Made by a program: the position numbers and the translations under genes. A stretch of 64,000 nucleotides of DNA from Anodontia alba (lineage: Eukaryota; Mollusca; Bivalvia; Lucinida; Lucinidae): positions 4,393,552 to 4,457,551 of the forward strand of contig OZ024826.1 of the NCBI GenBank assembly GCA_964016985.1, written 5' to 3'. Below, piece by piece: positions 11,759 to 20,732 of this stretch; position 1 is the first letter of the stretch; each line of letters opens with the position of its first letter. The notes beneath the pieces are model-generated. The model saw nothing but the letters and a program-made list of their open reading frames with translations. It made no database searches and was not told where the DNA came from.

Positions 11759-11990
11759 TTAACCCTGTTCCTGCTGAACCTGGATATGCCCTGTCTTTGC
11801 AAACAGTGTAGATCCAGATCAGTTGGCTTCTGAAGAAGCCAACTGATCAGGATCTGCACTGTTTGTCATTAAGTATGTGAATTTGTATCAACATCTGGAT
11901 CAAGTAATCTGATTGGCTGAAAAATATAAGTGGACGGGCTGAAAAATATAAGTGGATGTGGCATGTTTTATTCAGCATGACAAGGGTTAT
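11759..11990 (+). mobile_element. Family A TTAA MITE, copy 7
   Basis: TTAACCCTGTTCCTGCTGAA to CAGCATGACAAGGGTTAT. It contains a direct duplication of GGCTGAAAAATATAAGTGGA near 11918-11960. Confidence 0.8.
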
Positions 11991-12121
11991 CCGAAAAAAT
12001 GACAGTCCATATTGAGACTAAAAGTAATGGATGAGTGGCATACATTATGCAGATTCTAGGCAAACAACTTGGATCTGATTCTTCACCGTTTCCTTAAAAA
12101 ATGCCTGTCTGATTATACAGA

Positions 12122-12467
12122 CGGTAAATGTTATTGTTCTAAAATTTTGTACACCAATGTGTCTGATAAAATGGCATATGCAAACAGTGCAAACCCAGAA
12201 CAGTGTCTACACTGTTTGCCATTCCACTAAATATGCTAAGAAAATAATTGCATAACAAGAGTTGTCAGAAGACAACGCAGCTTGCCAGATGCACACCTTT
12301 GTAAACTTAAGGATTGTGCTAACACAGGTGCAGACGCCAACAGATGCCAATGCCAACGACTGGGTGACAACATAAGATCTCCAGGGACATAGTCCCAGCG
12401 AGCTAAAAAGCAAAATTTTGGCTAAAAAAGTACGGAACAAAGTGCTCGAAGTTTTCGGACATTTACC
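12122..12467 (+). mobile_element. Family B foldback, copy 2, with internal insertion
   Basis: GGTAAATGTTATTGTTCTAA to TTTTCGGACATTTACC. About 150 bp of unrelated sequence (12260-12407) interrupts its right half. Confidence 0.7.
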
Positions 12468-12473
12468 TTAAAT

Positions 12474-12600
12474 CTAGACAAGGTGCTTTTTTTCTAACCG
12501 AAAGGTACCGATATTAGCATTCTTCTTATTTCTCTATTAAAACAGATGAGATACTTCTATGTTTTTTGTGGAGAAATTAGAAACCTCTGATCTAGGAGCT
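12474..12600 (+). repeat. Family D fragment
   Basis: TAGACAAGGTGCTTTTTTTC to GAGAAATTAGAAACCTCTGA. The central palindrome is mostly lost. Confidence 0.55.
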
Positions 12601-12689
12601 AGTGTCAACTGGTATCATTTACAGTAGTTTTCTAAACTGAGCCGAGTCACAACATTTTCTACAAGGCTGTTTGTGCACCCACAAAGAAT

Positions 12690-12850
12690 CAGATCAGCAT
12701 GAGCATCTGTGCAGTCTAATCAATATTTGCAGCGCGCAGATAGCCATGGATACAAACAATCTTCAAATGGACTGCAAATGCTGATCAGCCGGCAAATGTT
12801 CGCTGGCTGATCTGAGTCTTTGCATGATGCAGATGCAATCTTGTAGGCTA
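12690..12850 (+). repeat. Family M relative
   Basis: Repeated ATCAG/CTGATC arms with GCTGATCTGAGTCTTTGCAT. Confidence 0.4.
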
Positions 12851-12885
12851 TGCTTTGCCCTGTCTCAAATAATTTCATGAGCAAA

Positions 12886-13113
12886 TTAACCCATTGTATA
12901 CTGAAAAGACTCTACCACACTATATACTGGAAGAGTCCAATTCCAATTTTAGGTATGTCCAGCTATAAGATTTACATATTCCTGGAGAAAAATGGCTAAA
13001 CTATTTGCAAACAGTGGTGACCCTGACCAGACGCCGCGTTCTGCGGCGTCTGATCTGGGTCTGCACTGTTTGCCAATTATCCTTTTACGGGTCTCCCGAC
13101 TACAATGGGTTAA
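12886..13113 (+). mobile_element. Family N TTAA MITE, copy 1
   Basis: TTAACCCATTGTATACTGAA to TACAATGGGTTAA. The centre is CAGACGCCGCGTTCTGCGGC with TGCAAACAGTG arms. Confidence 0.8.
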
Positions 13114-13253
13114 TGGTGATTACATTATGCACTTGTTTCTCCAGGGAGATACATAAATATTAATTCCTAATGAGACAAGGTATAAAACTCTGACTGAAGT
13201 TAACGAAGTAGGTAATGAATGCCTAGTTAATGTCCCACACATATTACTGTAAT

Positions 13254-13455
13254 AACCCTACGTATTCGGACACACAGTCACAAGCAAACAGTGTAGACCC
13301 AGATCAGATGCCGCATCCTGCCGCATCTGATCAGGGTCTACACTATTTGCCATACATACAGCAATATTTTAGACACATCAACTAATAGTAGAATAAATAT
13401 TTTCCAATTTTAAGACAAGTATGGTACTGAGTTAAGATGTTCGAATACTTTGGGT
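13254..13455 (+). mobile_element. Family C foldback, copy 2
   Basis: ACCCTACGTATTCGGACACA to TTCGAATACTTTGGGT. It holds an intact GAGTTAAGATG, the site occupied by an F element in copy 4. Confidence 0.8.
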
Positions 13456-13506
13456 AAATACAGTGTATAGTTACCAGGTAGCTAATGAAAGTGTATAATT
13501 GTAGCT

Positions 13507-13690
13507 ACGGATAAGGAAGGCGCTTCTTTTCCACCAAAAATTGTTGATATTTTTTCTTATTTCTGCACAAACACATATGTTGTGGGTACTCATTAGAAGC
13601 ACCTCGCTGAGGTGATTCTAATGAGTACCCACAACATATGTTTTTGTGGAAAAATATTTTTCTGATACCTTCTCTTATCTGGAGCTATGA
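13507..13690 (+). mobile_element. Family D foldback, copy 2
   Basis: ACGGATAAGGAAGGCGCTTC to CTCTTATCTGGAGCTA, with GGGTACTCATTAGAAGCACC arms. Confidence 0.75.
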
Positions 13691-14086
13691 TAATACATCT
13701 TCATCAGCAGTGAGACCACAAAACAAGCCACTATTGTCAATAATGGCTGTCATCAAAGTTAGTCAGATTATTCAACATAGTCGGACAAAATATACAAGAA
13801 AATGAGCTGCGAGCTGTGCCGTTAGAAAAGGCATCTTTGGAGCATATGCCAACAGTGAAAGACCAGGTCAGCCTGCATAATAGCAGTAACAGTCTGATTA
13901 GAGTCTTCACGGTCCATTCATAGACACTGGATACTGTAGAAGGTATCTGTGTATATAGCTTATATTGCAACTCCTCATCAGAAACCTGTCGGTACAGAAA
14001 CAAAAAAAAAAAGCAAATTGTATCTGGCTGCTATGATTTTCATTCTTTTATTACTTATGTATATACACCAGTATACAATATCTATA

Positions 14087-14310
14087 TACACTACAACCTC
14101 TTTATAACACGATTCGTTATAACACAGTTTTGTATATAACACAGTTCAAAGATGGATCCCAAAAATGTATAGATTATATTGAAAAATGACCATAAATGGT
14201 CATTTTTCAATATAATCTATACATTTTTGTTTGGATATAACACGGTTGCTTAACTAACACGGTTTATGCTATGGACCCCAACAACAGTGTTATAAAGAGG
14301 TTCTGGTGTA
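14087..14310 (+). mobile_element. Family G pogo-like MITE, copy 2
   Basis: Also exactly 220 bp (14089-14308) with TA on both sides and very similar to copy 1, so transposition was comparatively recent. Confidence 0.85.
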
Positions 14311-14720
14311 TATTCTATCACATAATTTCTGTACTGTAGTTTTTTGGGTTTTTTTTTTTCACTCTCTTGGTGTCATTGGTAGCTAGGCTCTGTGATTGTG
14401 GCAATTTACTATATTCCAATATGATTTGTTGAACAACCCTATTTTTTCTTTCAGACAAAAACCATCTTTCCATGCAAGTGATGTCAGAAAGGACAGTAAG
14501 GTAAATATAGTACTGGTAAATACATACATACATATGCTCTATTTTAAAAAGTTATCATATTAAATACCACAAGGCCTCAGCAGTTTAGACCCAGAGCTGA
14601 TGCTGGAGAACAGAGCCTCTGATCAGGGTCTACACTCTGCCACTCATCTAGCAGTTTTTAGACATATCAACACGTAGTAAAATGAATGCATTCTAATTTT
14701 AATGTATATCTTGAAGTATG

Positions 14721-14912
14721 CTAACCATTGTCATGCTGAATAAATTAAGATGCCACACCCACTTCTAATTGTCAGCCAATCAAATTTCTTGATCCAGGTT
14801 GTTTAAATAAATTCATATACTGAATGACAAACAGTGCAGATTCAGCACTGATCTGGACCTACACTGTTTGCAAAGGTAAGGCATGTCCGGGTTCAGCAGG
14901 ACCAGGGTTCAA
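14721..14912 (-). mobile_element. Family A TTAA MITE, copy 8
   Basis: CTAACCATTGTCATGCTGAA to TTCAGCAGGACCAGGGTT. The central palindrome is partly deleted. Confidence 0.75.
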
Positions 14913-15045
14913 AATACATTTTTTCATGTTGGGGTCCATTATTATGGGCTGTGAGAGTAAAATCACACTTTGTTTGAATAAGAACCTTGTGAAAATGGAA
15001 AGGGTAACAATATGAAAAGGTACCCTATAATTCAAATGGGTACCC

Positions 15046-15093
15046 AGACCAGCCTTCTGCTTTTAGATGAGACCAGCCTTCTGCTTTTAGATG
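15046..15093 (+). repeat. 24-bp tandem duplication
   Basis: Two identical copies of a unit starting AGACCAGCCTTCTGC. Confidence 0.95.
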
Positions 15094-15105
15094 AGATGCT
15101 TACCA

Positions 15106-15260
15106 TATTCAGTCTAAATACTTGAACAACCTAATTCCTTATCCTTCTTGTCCTAAAATTTGAACGTCAATTTACTACCTGTTGATGTGTTGGGTATGTG
15201 GCAAACAGTGTAGACCCTGTTCAGACACCACATTCTGCTGTATCTGCTCTGGGTCTAGAC
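15106..15260 (-). repeat. Family C foldback, copy 3 (partial)
   Basis: GTCTAAATACTTGAACAACC, CTACCTGTTGATGTGTTGGG and GGCAAACAGTGTAGACCCTG follow family C order. The far end is missing. Confidence 0.6.
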
Positions 15261-15589
15261 TAGCTCCTAGACCTTGATGTCATGTTTTATCACTCCTTAC
15301 TATAAGCTGATTCAAATTTATGTATGACATCTTGTATAACCAGTCTCTAATAGTTGGTCTCTGACATCTCCAAGATTAGTTGCTGCTATCAAAGAGGTGA
15401 GGCAAGCAGTAAGTAGTAGATGGCCCTTAGTTCATTAAGTAAATTAATAATTATAATTGATTGATGAAAATAATATTGATATCCGACTAGTAGCTAGTCT
15501 ACTCTGGGTCTAATATGTTTGTTCAGGCCCATCTGTCCCTATACTTAGTGTAAATATGGTTGTTCACACAAGAGGTTCCCTTATGATAA

Positions 15590-15850
15590 AAGAGCCAGTG
15601 CATGACAAAACCTATGATAAGACTTGTGTGACCAGTGTCAGACTCAGATTGGCCTGCACATCCATGCAGTCTGATCAGTCTTTGCTGTTCGCATGTGCCT
15701 CCTACTAGTCCTTCAGTCTCCAGGCTACACAAACAGGGATAAACTAGACCCTTGCCATAATAAGTGGATGTATAGGCTGATCTGAGTCTTCTCTGGTCAC
15801 ACAGGTCTTATTGAAGGTTTTGTCGTGCAATGGCTCAGATTTTCTTATTT
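15590..15850 (-). repeat. Family M relative
   Basis: GATTGGCCTGCACATCCATG and GCTGATCTGAGTCTTCTCTG, with inverted flanks CATGACAAAACC / GGTTTTGTCGTGCAATGGC. Confidence 0.45.
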
Positions 15851-15920
15851 CTTCAAGACAACTACATGTATGTTATAGGTACCCATGGCCATCAGACTTG
15901 CTTTATGAGGTAACTATAAC

Positions 15921-16128
15921 TTAACCCGAGTCCTGCTGAACCTGTATATGTCCTGCCTGTCAAACAGTGTAGATCCAGATCAGTTGGCTTCTGAAGCCAA
16001 CTGATCTGGATCTGCACTGTTTGCCATTCAGTATATGAATTTATATCAACAATCTGGATCAAGTACATGTAATCTGAAAATTTGAAAACGGTGTGGCATC
16101 TTAATTTATTCAGCAGGACAAGGGTTAA
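15921..16128 (+). mobile_element. Family A TTAA MITE, copy 9
   Basis: TTAACCCGAGTCCTGCTGAA to CAGCAGGACAAGGGTTAA with the usual GATCAGTTGGCTTC centre. Confidence 0.85.
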
Positions 16129-16250
16129 TGTTTTCGTGGAGAAATAAGAGCCCTAACTCTATAGAGTTCCATGTTCAGACTGAGTTGGCAAGGCCTTCAC
16201 TTGTTCAGGTAGCTCAGCCACATTTCATTGCTATCCACCATGAGTGAAGT

Positions 16251-16464
16251 TTAACCCTTGTCCTGCTGAACCCAGATATACCCTACCTTTGCAAACAGTG
16301 TAGATCCAGATCAGTTGGCTTCTGAAGAAGCCAACTGATCTGGATCTGCACTGTTTGTCATTAAGTATGTGAATTTGTATCAAAATACAGAAGCAAGTAA
16401 TCTGATTGGCAGAAAATTAGAAGTGGGCATGACATCTAAATTTATTCAGCAGGACAAGGGTTGT
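16251..16464 (+). mobile_element. Family A TTAA MITE, copy 10
   Basis: TTAACCCTTGTCCTGCTGAA to CAGCAGGACAAGGGTTGT. Complete apart from the last TTAA. Confidence 0.85.
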
Positions 16465-16605
16465 TGAAGTTATGATCAGTCTGAAATGAAATGGAGATCA
16501 ATGTGCAAAGTCACACCGCAGCCTGCTATGATATGGCACTTTCAGAACTTCATTATTTTTTTTTTTTTTTTTACTTGGTCAATTTACCAAATATCTAAAT
16601 AAGAG

Positions 16606-16783
16606 TCCAGGGTATCAGGTAAATATTTTTCTTATTTCTGCATGAAAACATATTATGTTGTGGGTACTCATCAGAAGTGCCTTGCTGAGGCACTTCTAAT
16701 GAGTACCCACAATGTTTTCATGGAGAAATAAGAAAATACCAATACTTTTGGATTTAAAATAAAGCATCTTATCAAGAGCTATG
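16606..16783 (-). mobile_element. Family D foldback, copy 3
   Basis: Arms GGGTACTCATCAGAAGTGCC and complement, then a right outer end GCATCTTATCAAGAGCTATG. Confidence 0.75.
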
Positions 16784-16834
16784 AACTTTACTAAACAATT
16801 TCAAAGAATTAATCTACAAAAAAAAAAGCCTACT

Positions 16835-17240
16835 GTATTGGCCGAATGTTTAGATAAAGGTCTGAGCAAACAGTGTAGACATAGATCAGATGCCACAGAA
16901 TGCAGTAATTCCTTTGCCTTTCAACCACCAAATTTAGATGTATTGCCAGAAAGCCAAATAAACTGGTCAAATTTTAGGATAAGCATGGCTAGGAGTTAAC
17001 CCTTAAAGCGCCAAGAAAAACTGCATTTGAAAATGTCATCTGTTTATGTCGTCTGCTGAATATTCTTGCAAACTTTTCAAACCCTATTTTTGCATATAGG
17101 CAAACAGTGTGGACCCAGAGCAGTCTGATCTGGGTCCACACTGTTTGCAGAAATGACTTTTAAAGTAACTGGCAGATGACAAAGCAGACGACAATTGTTG
17201 TGACTGGCGCTTTAAGAGTTAAGTTGTCTGAATATTTAGG
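16835..17240 (+). mobile_element. Family C foldback, copy 4, split by F
   Basis: GGTCTGAGCAAACAGTGTAG to GTTGTCTGAATATTTAGG, interrupted at TTAA by the F element at 16996-17222. Confidence 0.7.
16996..17222 (+). mobile_element. Family F TTAA MITE, copy 1, inserted in a C element
   Basis: TTAACCCTTAAAGCGCCAAG to GACTGGCGCTTTAAGAGTTAA. The centre is AACAGTGTGGACCCAGAGCA. It splits a C element at its GAGTTAAG site with TTAA on both sides. Confidence 0.85.
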
Positions 17241-17420
17241 ATTATTAATTAACATACATAGTCAACCCGTTTTAGACTGAATCAATTCCCCCACATTATA
17301 TATTGGAAGAGTTAAATTTCAATTTTAGGTATGTCAGGTTATGTGAATTAATTCCTAGAGAAAATGGCTCAATTATTTGTAAACAGTGGAGTTCTTGATC
17401 AGATGCCACATTCTGCACTG

Positions 17421-17654
17421 TGTTTTGGCTTAGCACTCCTACCTTCAATTATCTGCCTAATGGCAGATTTTGCATAATTTGTAGGTACATCTGTATATGT
17501 TCACTCTCTGACAACTGCGTCAGGGAGTCAACTCTTTGGCTCAGTGGTTAGAGCATCAATTTGTATCCGGGCAGACCTGGTTTGAATCCCACGATAGGCA
17601 GGAAATATTTTCAGCTATGCTTCATTCATTTGTTACGACTTTCATGTCATAAGA
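17421..17654 (+). repeat. TRIM copy 2, left LTR
   Basis: 234 bp. The A box is at 17537-17547 and the B box at 17579-17589. The ends form an imperfect inverted repeat (TGTT.. / ..TAAGA). Confidence 0.7.
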
Positions 17655-17738
17655 TGGGAGCTCGTCCAGGATAGGACTTTATTTTGCCGAAAATGGCTTT
17701 GTGTCATCATAAATGATGACTTCCTTGAAAAGGGGGAG

Positions 17739-18287
17739 TGTTATGGCCTAGCACTCCTACCTTCAATTATCTGCCTTGGCAGATTTCGCAGAGCTTGTAG
17801 GTATACATTCACTCTCTAACAACTGCATCAGGAAGTCGACTCTTTTGTTTGTTTGTTCGTGTTGAGGTTTTACGGCCCAGGCAACCCAATGGGGTCATGT
17901 CGAGCATGGTCAGTTTACCTAACCATACGTTTATTGGGCAGGCTTAGTCCTCTAAGCAGTTAACCAGTATTGTGCACATTCTTTCGCCAGAAACTGACAA
18001 CTGCCCTTCTTGAATCAGCAGAAGGGAGAGAATGACCATAAAAAATATTTCATGATCAATCTCCATGGAAGAATGTTGCCGACCTTGGCGGGGGTTGAAC
18101 CCGCGACCTCCTGGTCTCCAGTCGGACGGCGCATCCAACTGAGCCACCGAGACCAGCAAGTCGACTCTTTGGCTCAGTGGTTAGAGCATCAATTTTTATC
18201 TGGGCAGACCTGGTTCGAATCCCACGATAGGCAAGAAATATTTTCAGCTATGCGTCATTCCTTTGTTACGACTTTCATGTCGTAAGA
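17739..18287 (+). repeat. TRIM copy 2, right LTR, split by a SINE
   Basis: About 224 bp once the 312-bp SINE and one 13-bp target copy are removed, matching the left LTR in length and order. The pol III-like boxes lie just right of the SINE, in the stretch beginning at 18158. Confidence 0.7.
17846..18157 (-). mobile_element. tRNA-type SINE (family S), nested in the TRIM LTR
   Basis: In minus orientation it starts with a tRNA-like head (box A GGTGGCTCAGTTGG... at about 18150; box B GGTTCAACCCC near 18095) and ends in a CAAACAAA-type tail. The 13-bp direct repeat AAGTCGACTCTTT at 17833-17845 and 18158-18170 is its target duplication. It is full length. Confidence 0.85.
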
Positions 18288-18643
18288 ACTATTTGTTTAG
18301 TTTCCTTATTGGGTCTCCAGTCTAAAATAGGTAACAAGGATCACTGAACTGGGCTTAACACATCTCATTGCTTGCTTGTGAGGGACATTTTCTAATGACA
18401 TGGCCCAATAAACACACTGTAAGTACACTTGGGAATAAGTATGTTTACACTGAATGCAAGGTTGCAAGCAAGAAGTCACAGCAAAAGTACATGCTGGGAT
18501 TGCAGGGTGTCATAGCGCATGGTATGACACACAAAAGTAAACCTCACTAAATCAGCTACAAAGTAGCAGCTTTTACACTGAGCTTTTACATAGCTTAGCA
18601 CAAATGCAAACAGCAAAGGTCTTGATCAGACTGCATATAATAA

Positions 18644-18856
18644 TTAACCCATGTCCTGCTGAATAAATTAAGATGCCACTCCCATTTCTAATTTTCAGCC
18701 AATCAGATTACTTGATCCAGACTGTTGATATAAATTCACATACTTGATGGCAAACAGTGCAGATCCAGATCAGTTGGCTTCTTCAGAAGCCAACTGATCT
18801 GGATCTACACTGTTTGCAAAACAGGGTTTATCCAGGTTCAGCAGGACAAGGGTTAA
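18644..18856 (-). mobile_element. Family A TTAA MITE, copy 11
   Basis: TTAACCCATGTCCTGCTGAA to CAGCAGGACAAGGGTTAA, with TTAA on both sides. Confidence 0.85.
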
Positions 18857-20732
18857 CTGGTTCAAGAAATACTGTATAGTTGTATCATGCTTGCAATGTC
18901 AATATGAATCAAAGCGCCAAAGGCACTGAAATGACAGATTCTATCAGAAATTCATCATAAAAAGTCTTAATTTGTATAAAACATTTACAAGAAGAACGTC
19001 TAACGGCATTATGGACGGGTTTATCAGAAAGGTTAACCAAAAGGTAAACCTGCCGGGGTTCGCTATTTTAAAGGACAGATTTTTGAAAACCCGTCCAATA
19101 AAAAGGTTTCACATTTGTTTAAAAATGTAGTACTACAAATTCAGATATCAAATGCTTGCAGAGGTATATATATATAGTGCCATGAAGTTCCACTTGATGT
19201 TTTGAAGTTTCAAAAGAAATATTTTGTCTCAAAATGTTGCAAAAAGCCAGTTATCACATGCAATAAAGAGCTAAAATTGTGATAAATTCTCTTCAATAAC
19301 TTAATACCTGTACTTAAAAAATGGTTGCAAATGACGGCATTAAATTTGCTGTGCAAACCTGCAAATTTAAAACAAGATGCGAACCTTTCGTTGGGTTCTT
19401 TTTAAAGAAGCCAACTTGTTGTCTACTTTCACTTTCACAATCGAGCGTTCAATAAGAGGAAATAACCAAAGTAGCAATAGAGATTTTCAACACTTTCCTT
19501 TTTTTCTGATAAATAGTTACACTTTAAACCCAAGCATCCTTTTTATTAAAATGCCGCAGATAAAATATTTTAATGTTAAGCAAATCAACAACAGCGAGAT
19601 TACATCTTGTAATGTTTGACTAAAGCCCTGTCCCTTTAATCCGACAGTATTGAATTTTTTACACACGTCAGACAAATGTACAAGTGCTCTGTGTAAAAGT
19701 TTTATCATACCATATTTTGAAATTGTTATTTTCCCAAGGAGACAGTATTTGACATTTCATGCTAACTGATTCCTCATTTGAGACAATTTGCATGAAATGT
19801 CAAATTATGTTTTACGGTAAAATATCTGCTATTTTTTGACACGCGGGTCATGAGGCAGCGCCTGTTCTATTTATAGCTAACAACAAATTGCGCAGATCAA
19901 CCTTACAACCTATCTAACGCACTCAGATAATATCGAAGAAAACACTTTACAGCATGATTATGAGCACAGCCTTTTTTTTCTTTTTATTATCATGCATAAA
20001 AAATCTTCAGAATCTATATTAAATTTGGAGAGTAATAGCTGATTAGACAGTGTTTATATTGCTGGTAACAGTGGCTTACGCTCTAGTTTCTCGCGCCACG
20101 TCTTTAGTCCAGCGCAGGCGTATTGATACACAAGTATTTTGATATGTTAACCCTTAGACTGCATACAACGACTGTAGCAGATGTCAATTTTATTTTTTGT
20201 CTTATTATATCAGAGAATTTCATGCGATTCATCCGTTGGCAAACAATTCATATGAAATGCTTAGTCTGGTTTTCTCTGCAAATAAGGGAGAATTCTGAAT
20301 GTCGCCTGCTTTAAAAATTGCACGGCGCTATAAAGATATTAATAGCATCGGACTACATTTTGAGCGGACACATATTTCAGTGGTAGTGAAAGCCGGAAGC
20401 AACTTGAGAACGTAGTGAAAGCCGGAAGCAACTTGAGAACGCTTCTGCCAGCAAGGAATGACAGATAGAAATCTGTCATTAAAAACACTTCAAACATAAA
20501 TCACACCATTTATAAATATAGCAGCACTTTTGGTCTTCTAAATATTTTTGATCATTTTACATACATTTGTAATTATTATAATGCTGATGCCTTTTTCTTT
20601 TTTTTCTTTTTTTTTTTTTTTAATTGTTGTTTTTTCAAATGTCTTTCTGTATAGAAAACATCTATATTTACAGGATAATAATGTGTCATGATTTCTAAAC
20701 TGATATTTAACAAAAAACAAAACAAACACTAA
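18857..20732. other. MITE-poor island in the MICU intron
   Basis: Nearly 1.9 kb with few foldback repeats, apart from an E-like remnant near 19735-19800. It includes a perfect MEF2-type CTATTTATAG at 19867-19876 and a 29-bp tandem duplication. No convincing coding frame. Confidence 0.4.
20384..20441 (+). repeat. 29-bp tandem duplication
   Basis: Two identical copies of a unit starting TAGTGAAAGCCGGAAGC. Confidence 0.95.

Larger units (their letters stand above)
17421..18287 (+). mobile_element. TRIM (miniature LTR retrotransposon) with tRNA-like boxes in its LTRs, copy 2
   Basis: Direct repeats starting TGTT..GGC.TAGCACTCC flank 84 bp of internal DNA. The left LTR is 17421-17654. The PBS TGGGAGCTCGTCCAGGAT (17655-17672) differs at two positions from the tRNA-Pro PBS used by many retroelements. 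A polypurine tract (AAAAGGGGGAG, 17728-17738) directly precedes the right LTR, which starts at 17739. The right LTR is interrupted by a SINE (17846-18157) and ends at 18287. ACTG/ACTA flank the element, consistent with a 4-bp target duplication. There is no coding capacity. Each LTR holds a pol III-like A box (TGGCTCAGTGG) and B box (GGTTYGAATCC) 42 nt apart. The element sits inside an N-type foldback repeat. Confidence 0.75.
17262..18333 (+). mobile_element. Family N MITE, copy 3, split by the TRIM
   Basis: The left part (17262-17420) starts TCAACCCGTTTTAGACTG and ends in CATTCTGCACTG. The right part (18288-18333) resumes ACTATTTG and ends GGTCTCCAGTCTAAAATAGG. The TRIM lies between. Confidence 0.75.

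Noticed and set aside
18010..18285. A 91-codon plus-strand frame and the matching minus-strand frame at 17944.
   Set aside because: Both lie in the tRNA-type SINE and TRIM LTR. A very similar minus-strand frame recurs in the SINE at 11219-11529, so it follows the repeat, not a gene.
19377..19619. An 80-codon plus-strand frame in the MITE-poor island.
   Set aside because: No recognisable domain and no splice or start context; the composition matches the surrounding AT-rich intron.
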